DNA of 32,833 nt from Bacteroidales bacterium. GTDB taxonomy: Bacteria; Bacteroidota; Bacteroidia; Bacteroidales; Marinifilaceae. Position 1 is the stretch's first letter. Each line of letters starts with the position of its first letter. A model generated the notes under the pieces. It saw only the letters and a program-made list of their open reading frames with translations. It searched no databases and had not been told where the DNA came from. The position numbers and the translations under genes are program-made. Below are positions 29,129 through 32,833 of this stretch, one piece after another. The stretch is from the NCBI GenBank assembly GCA_015061245.1, contig SUWY01000024.1, positions 1 to 32,833 on the forward strand, given 5' to 3'.

Positions 29129-29848
29129 TTATAATTCAACCACAGCCACCGGGAAAAAATGAGGTAATGTTAATATAATCTTTATAATCTCATTCTTGAC
29201 AGTCGTATCATACTCCCACCAAATGGCTGAACCAAAATCGAATGTTCCGCCACCACCTCCTGTAATATAATAGATACAATTGTTATTATAATTGCTTCCG
29301 TTTTTTGATACAGAAGATCCTCTTATTACCATGGGCAAACTCATATCTTTTGGTAAAGTCTTTTGTATCTTCATAAATCTTCTCTGCGCCTCTTTATTAC
29401 CCTTATAATTCTCTCTACCAAAACCAGCTCCCGTAAACTGAGCATACAGCTCTAATTCTTTATCTCCAGGTAGGAACCAATCTTCTCCTAATTTATCCAC
29501 CCAAGCATACAGAGGAAATGCTACATTAATATCTACATTATTTTTCTCACAATAACTCTCTACAACATCTTGATTATTTCGACCCATTTTACTCAAGTCA
29601 TCAAATACGGCTTCCATATGCTTAATATCGGTATAAGGTAGATACTTCCCCTCATCTAATTCGTCCTTAAATTTCTTTCGTACATCTTTGTCTTTAGCCC
29701 ACAAGGATATAGCATATGTGTGCTCATCATCTGAATGGAAAACGATTGTTTTTACTCCATCAATCTCCACCACTTCTCCTACATTATATTGTGCTATGGC
29801 TGCAAAACCCATAAACGCACATAGTACTGATAAAATAAATTTCTTCAT
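29129..29848 (-). CDS. exported DUF1566-like protein
   Basis: 239 residues from the chosen start MKKFILSVLCAFMGFAAIAQ, a signal peptide ending IA|Q. The frame is open 24 codons further upstream, but that would run into the preceding gene and bury the signal peptide. The mature part opens YNVGEVVEIDGVKTIVFHSD and contains GEDWFLPGDKELELYAQF, like the W-x-L/I-P-x-x-x-E-L core of DUF1566 or lectin-like domains in Bacteroidales surface proteins. A run of five glycines precedes the C-terminal strands that end in FFPVAVVEL. It lies 22 bp after the preceding gene. Function unknown. Confidence 0.7.
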   Translation of the reverse strand: MKKFILSVLCAFMGFAAIAQYNVGEVVEIDGVKTIVFHSDDEHTYAISLWAKDKDVRKKFKDELDEGKYLPYTDIKHMEAVFDDLSKMGRNNQDVVESYCEKNNVDINVAFPLYAWVDKLGEDWFLPGDKELELYAQFTGAGFGRENYKGNKEAQRRFMKIQKTLPKDMSLPMVIRGSSVSKNGSNYNNNCIYYITGGGGGTFDFGSAIWWEYDTTVKNEIIKIILTLPHFFPVAVVEL

Positions 29849-29870
29849 AATCTTAATCTTTGCTTTTGTA

Positions 29871-30794
29871 TTAATGAACAAGATTCGTTGTGTTTGGTTG
29901 TTGATTGTTACCAAATGCAACTCCTATTGATTTAGCAGTCTCTATTCGCTGTTTCTCTAATTCTATACCATCGGAATATGAACGCTTAATTAGCTCCCAT
30001 TCGTCACCTACTCTTCCCTTGATATCTTTAACCAAAATATCAACTTCGCCCTTACAAGAAGAATCCGGCTCAATTTCAGCTAATAATAAAGCCACTTCAG
30101 CAGCCCCATCCCTATTTTGTGTAGATGCCCACAAAGCCTTAGCCTTTTGTAAAATCTTCTTGTCGTTATATGAAGTATATTGGTTATAAACCACCATAAT
30201 CTCAGTTTGAGCCTTACCATACACATCTTGGCATGACACCGGAATTGCAGTCAAAAGATACAAGGCCTCATCATATTTATCCTGAGCTGCAAGCATTTTA
30301 GCTCTCTGAATTATTGTATTGCCCTGCGAGGTATAATAATCAACTATAATTTTACGTGCACCTCTATAAAAATCATTAATCCTCTTTTGGTTTGCATTCA
30401 GTCCATTAAAAGCATTAATATAAGCCTTCGACTCACTGTCTCCTGCTCCCTTTAAAGGAATTGTTATTGATGAGTAAATTTTATTACTAATCATATCAGC
30501 CAGATAGAGTGTTGCACTAATATTATAGACATATTTTGTCGGCGCTGAGCCTACTACATCTTTCGACTCAACCAACAATTTGGCAGATGTATAAAACTGA
30601 GAAGTTGTATAGTCATCTACACCTACTCCCATACTGGTAATTATATTGGTCAATCGGGTCTGTAAATAGTCAGCGACCTCTATAGGCATATCATTATTTG
30701 CCGCAACATAAGCTTTGATAGGAGTGTCACTATTCTGAGCTTTCAAAGTTAAGACACCCAGAATTATTGATATTGATAAAAGTAATCTTTTCAT
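29871..30794 (-). CDS. exported protein with CsgG-like N-terminus and TPR-like C-terminus
   Basis: 307 residues; signal peptide ends LKA|Q (19/20). Residues about 25-150 show an alpha/beta pattern (VADYLQTRLTNIITSMGVG, then KYVYNISATLYLADMI) reminiscent of CsgG or TolB N-terminal domains, which is inference only. Residues about 155-260 are helical with repeat-like units (RAKMLAAQDKYDEALYLLTA and KAKALWASTQNRDGAAEVAL) resembling TPRs, followed by a charged helix. It lies 9 bp after the DUF6175-like gene. The combination suggests a periplasmic scaffold of the complex encoded by this operon. Confidence 0.7.
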   Translation of the reverse strand: MKRLLLSISIILGVLTLKAQNSDTPIKAYVAANNDMPIEVADYLQTRLTNIITSMGVGVDDYTTSQFYTSAKLLVESKDVVGSAPTKYVYNISATLYLADMISNKIYSSITIPLKGAGDSESKAYINAFNGLNANQKRINDFYRGARKIIVDYYTSQGNTIIQRAKMLAAQDKYDEALYLLTAIPVSCQDVYGKAQTEIMVVYNQYTSYNDKKILQKAKALWASTQNRDGAAEVALLLAEIEPDSSCKGEVDILVKDIKGRVGDEWELIKRSYSDGIELEKQRIETAKSIGVAFGNNQQPNTTNLVH

Positions 30795-30803
30795 GGCTCT
30801 ATC

Positions 30804-31757
30804 CTATTTCTCTCCAATTATTAATAATGCTCTACCCAATCCACTAGGAACAACTTTAGATGTTAAACTATATGGTGGAGTTGCCAGGAATTTTCTTAAA
30901 TCTCTGATAAAATACTCAGCATCCATTCCCATTCCATTTGTTCTGTAAAGAGGGATCTGCACCTGCTCATATGTTGCGTGAGTTTCACTTGCATCACTCT
31001 TGTTAAACACATGACCAACTGTGTAATCATACATCCAATTATCTATGATCTCTGCAAGTTCCACTCCGTCATACTCAGATTCAAGGTCTACTCCACTGCC
31101 GTTATCCCATACTCGAATATCTATAGTAACAGAACGTCCATAATTCTCCAGTTCTGTAAAATAGTTTTGTAATTGCTCTGTGAATGTATCCATATGTGTA
31201 CTAACAGCCTCTTCCAAAAGAACCGGAATCTCACTTGAGAAAGACTGAGTACCAGTTCCTTGTGCACCGGCTATTTGTACATCTGTATATGCATCTAAGC
31301 CTTGCAATGCATATGTTACAGACTTTTTAGGACCTGTTGTATTTACAGTCCATGTTAGTGACAAAATTATATCTGCACGTGCAGTTCTTCTAAGGACATC
31401 CATCGGACTCTCTTGTATAGACGAACCTGATGTTTTGCTAGTAAGCAATGCTGCTTCGGCCTGATTTCTCTCTATTGTCTTAAGAACTGACTCTAAATTC
31501 TTCAATGGGAAACCTCTATCTGCCATAAGAGTGTTTATCTGAGTAATAGCCGATACCAAAATTGGATCGCTCTGCAAGGCAAGCCTATAATTGGGCACCA
31601 ACTGCTTAAATCCTTGATTTTCCACCTCGCTCATAAAGCCATTGGTAGTACACCACACATCACTTGGAACCACCATAATTGTTGGACGTTTAACTTGGGC
31701 AACAAGAAACTCTGTCACCCCAAACAACATCAATAAAATCAATATAAAACGTTTCAT
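30804..31757 (-). CDS. exported DUF6175-like protein
   Basis: 317 residues with a signal peptide ending LVA|Q (20/21). The sequence KRPTIMVVPSDVWCTTNGFM, then PLKNLESVLKTIERNQAEAA and RRTARADIILSLTWTVNTTG, fits what I recall of DUF6175, a Bacteroidota family of unknown function. The alternation of strands and helices, with a 'new copy of a dated enzyme-free' alpha/beta layout, is like CsgG-type proteins. There is no lipobox, unlike true CsgG. A C-terminal region with FIRDLRKFLATPPYSLTSKV follows. It is the third gene of the operon, only 3 bp after the preceding gene, so translation is likely coupled. Family assignment is from memory and needs a profile search. Confidence 0.65.
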   Translation of the reverse strand: MKRFILILLMLFGVTEFLVAQVKRPTIMVVPSDVWCTTNGFMSEVENQGFKQLVPNYRLALQSDPILVSAITQINTLMADRGFPLKNLESVLKTIERNQAEAALLTSKTSGSSIQESPMDVLRRTARADIILSLTWTVNTTGPKKSVTYALQGLDAYTDVQIAGAQGTGTQSFSSEIPVLLEEAVSTHMDTFTEQLQNYFTELENYGRSVTIDIRVWDNGSGVDLESEYDGVELAEIIDNWMYDYTVGHVFNKSDASETHATYEQVQIPLYRTNGMGMDAEYFIRDLRKFLATPPYSLTSKVVPSGLGRALLIIGEK

Positions 31758-31760
31758 ATT

Positions 31761-32237
31761 TTATTTTTTAATTATTCCTTGATTAATCAAATACTCTTTC
31801 AAAGCAGGCCGCAATACTCTTAGGGTAATTCTCCACTCTTTCTGTGTTCCGGCATCTACATGAGTACTCGTGGAAGGTCGTTTGTCCAACATACTTGTAA
31901 ATTCCAAGTATTTACCACCATCCTTAAAGAACTGATTGGTAAAATCCTCATACTTCTCCTCGGCGTTTACTTCAAGAATCAAAGGTTTTGAATATTGAGA
32001 ATTACGATTCTCTGTTTTCACTCCTTTAAAGATAACATTGTAAACGGCATTCTTTTTAGCTTGCTCACGAGCATCAGCTCTATTACGTCCCTCTCCCGAC
32101 ACTCGAACAGTTAATGAACCATCAAGTTCTACATTTACACACTCCACAGAACTATATGGAGCACCAAAACTCTGCGCAGAAAGGTATTGACAAATTGTCA
32201 TTCCAATCAGACACATCAAAATAACCTTCAGTTTCAT
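31761..32237 (-). CDS. exported LPP20/FlgT-N-like protein, second paralogue
   Basis: 158 residues from the chosen start MKLKVILMCLIGMTICQYLS; the signal peptide ends LSA|Q (21/22). An ATG nine codons upstream would overlap the previous gene by 14 bp and place charged residues before the signal, so the internal ATG is preferred. The mature protein has GSLTVRVSGEGRNRADAREQ followed by AKKNAVYNVIFKG, the pattern of LPP20-like domains (short strand, then helix with repeated Ala). It ends LKEYLINQGIIKK. It is a clear paralogue of the gene just upstream. No lipobox is present, so it should be soluble in the periplasm or exported. Confidence 0.7.
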   Translation of the reverse strand: MKLKVILMCLIGMTICQYLSAQSFGAPYSSVECVNVELDGSLTVRVSGEGRNRADAREQAKKNAVYNVIFKGVKTENRNSQYSKPLILEVNAEEKYEDFTNQFFKDGGKYLEFTSMLDKRPSTSTHVDAGTQKEWRITLRVLRPALKEYLINQGIIKK

Positions 32238-32250
32238 ATCCTTATGTTTA

Positions 32251-32742
32251 TTATTTATTTTCAAATACCGAACCTAATCGTTTTATAATTCCTTCACTCT
32301 CTAAAGCTTTTCGAAGCTTACTCTTATTCACTGCAATTGTAACATCTACACTATATCGTTTTTTTATCTTAACAATCTTCATATTGGATTGAGATACAGA
32401 AACAATATATTGTGAATAGGCATCACTTTGAAACATGTTATCGAACCACTTTACCTCTTTAGCTGATAACTCTTTATCCTCAACCAAAGGAGTTTCATCG
32501 GGAGAATTGTTTTCACTTTTCGCTCCTTTAAAAACAAGACCATGAACTGCACATTTAGAGGCATAAGAAACAGCTTCATTAGGAGTAGCCACGACACATT
32601 TAATCCTTATTAACAAACTTCCATTTACTCCCCGCCCAACAGAACTTAGGGTGTATTCATATTCACCATCGTTATAGCTGGTCGCATAACTATTTAGCAC
32701 ACTAACTAACAAAGAGAGAGAGATTAATAATAATTTCCACAT
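32251..32742 (-). CDS. exported LPP20/FlgT-N-like protein, first paralogue
   Basis: 163 residues from ATG; a GTG one codon upstream (32745) is an alternative. The signal peptide MWKLLLISLSLLVSVLNSYA ends before Thr, the only member of the operon lacking Gln at the mature N-terminus. It shares an ordered set of motifs with the next gene: GSLLIRIKC, ASKCAVHGLVFKGAKSEN, a central F-x-x-x-F region, and LRKALESEGIIK at the end. It is the first visible gene of the seven-gene operon. No promoter match was seen in the 91 bases upstream, which hold an IS-end-like hairpin, so the promoter may lie outside the window. Confidence 0.7.
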   Translation of the reverse strand: MWKLLLISLSLLVSVLNSYATSYNDGEYEYTLSSVGRGVNGSLLIRIKCVVATPNEAVSYASKCAVHGLVFKGAKSENNSPDETPLVEDKELSAKEVKWFDNMFQSDAYSQYIVSVSQSNMKIVKIKKRYSVDVTIAVNKSKLRKALESEGIIKRLGSVFENK

Positions 32743-32757
32743 CACTATGTAAGCATA

Positions 32758-32786
32758 TGGGGCTGTCTAACAAGTTTTAGGCAGCC
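32758..32786. other. hairpin resembling an insertion sequence end
   Basis: GGGGCTGTCTAA is followed after a 6-nt loop by TTAGGCAGCC, giving a 10-bp stem with one G-T pair, then TTATTTTTATGG. Ends of this form (GGGGCTGTCT plus subterminal hairpin) are known from several Bacteroidota insertion sequences. No transposase is visible in the 47 bases left. A plus-strand terminator is the alternative. Confidence 0.4.
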
Positions 32787-32833
32787 TTATTTTTATGGTA
32801 AAAAATAGGCTTTCTCGTTGAAAATCAACAGGA

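Noticed and set aside
29849..29920. Upstream start for the DUF1566-like protein, adding 24 residues
   Set aside because: It would overlap the previous gene and place a charged segment before a good signal peptide. The internal ATG at 29848 fits better.
23278..32742. Prophage or conjugative element
   Set aside because: No integrase, structural, mobilisation or tra genes and no attachment-site repeats were seen.

Overview
The window looks like a chromosomal segment of a Bacteroidales (Bacteroidota) bacterium; the genus cannot be fixed from sequence alone. Four things point there. The ribosomal cluster runs rpsL-rpsG-fusA-rpsJ with no tuf. Promoters match the Bacteroidota form TTTG-N19-TAnnTTTG. 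Gene starts lack Shine-Dalgarno sequences. Exported proteins mostly have signal peptides ending in A|Q. Nothing in the left half suggests recent transfer.

Region 1 (117-18192, minus strand) is one fused str-S10-spc-alpha supercluster of 33 genes. In transcription order these are rpsL, rpsG, fusA, rpsJ, rplC, rplD, rplW, rplB, rpsS, rplV, rpsC, rplP, rpmC, rpsQ, rplN, rplX, rplE, rpsN, rpsH, rplF, rplR, rpsE, rpmD, rplO, secY, map, infA, rpmJ, rpsM, rpsK, rpsD, rpoA and rplQ. Three consensus promoters with identical 19-bp spacers are visible: upstream of rpsL, in the rplX-rplE gap, and directly before map, where the transcript would be nearly leaderless. A strong intrinsic terminator follows rplX, so the cluster is split at the L24/L5 junction, the place where S8 regulates the spc operon in E. 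coli.

Region 2 (18407-23195, plus strand) holds a sigma-54 enhancer-binding protein without a receiver domain, then lptE, a small TPR protein and secG, ending in a terminator, followed by groES-groEL. The short gap before groES holds a good sigma-54 -24/-12 promoter match downstream of a perfect 12-bp dyad. This suggests RpoN-dependent chaperonin expression, perhaps driven by the enhancer-binding protein encoded about 3 kb upstream.

Region 3 (23278-32742) is accessory and looks more A/T-rich (judged by eye, not computed). It has a lipoprotein with four lipocalin-like repeats (minus), an AAA ATPase/DUF4143 protein (plus) with direct repeats in front of it, a bidirectional terminator, and a tight seven-gene minus-strand operon of exported proteins. 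Those seven are two LPP20-like paralogues, a DUF6175-like protein, a TPR-like protein, a DUF1566-like protein, a WG-repeat protein and an unrecognised 404-residue protein. Six of the seven follow the Bacteroidetes Q-rule for signal peptidase I substrates. This operon is the best candidate here for an undescribed envelope system. The right edge carries a hairpin resembling the end of an insertion sequence.

No tRNA, rRNA, CRISPR array or complete mobile element was seen. No gene-free stretch exceeds 300 bases; the longest gaps (8951-9165, 18193-18406, 24586-24831) are described in the feature entries.
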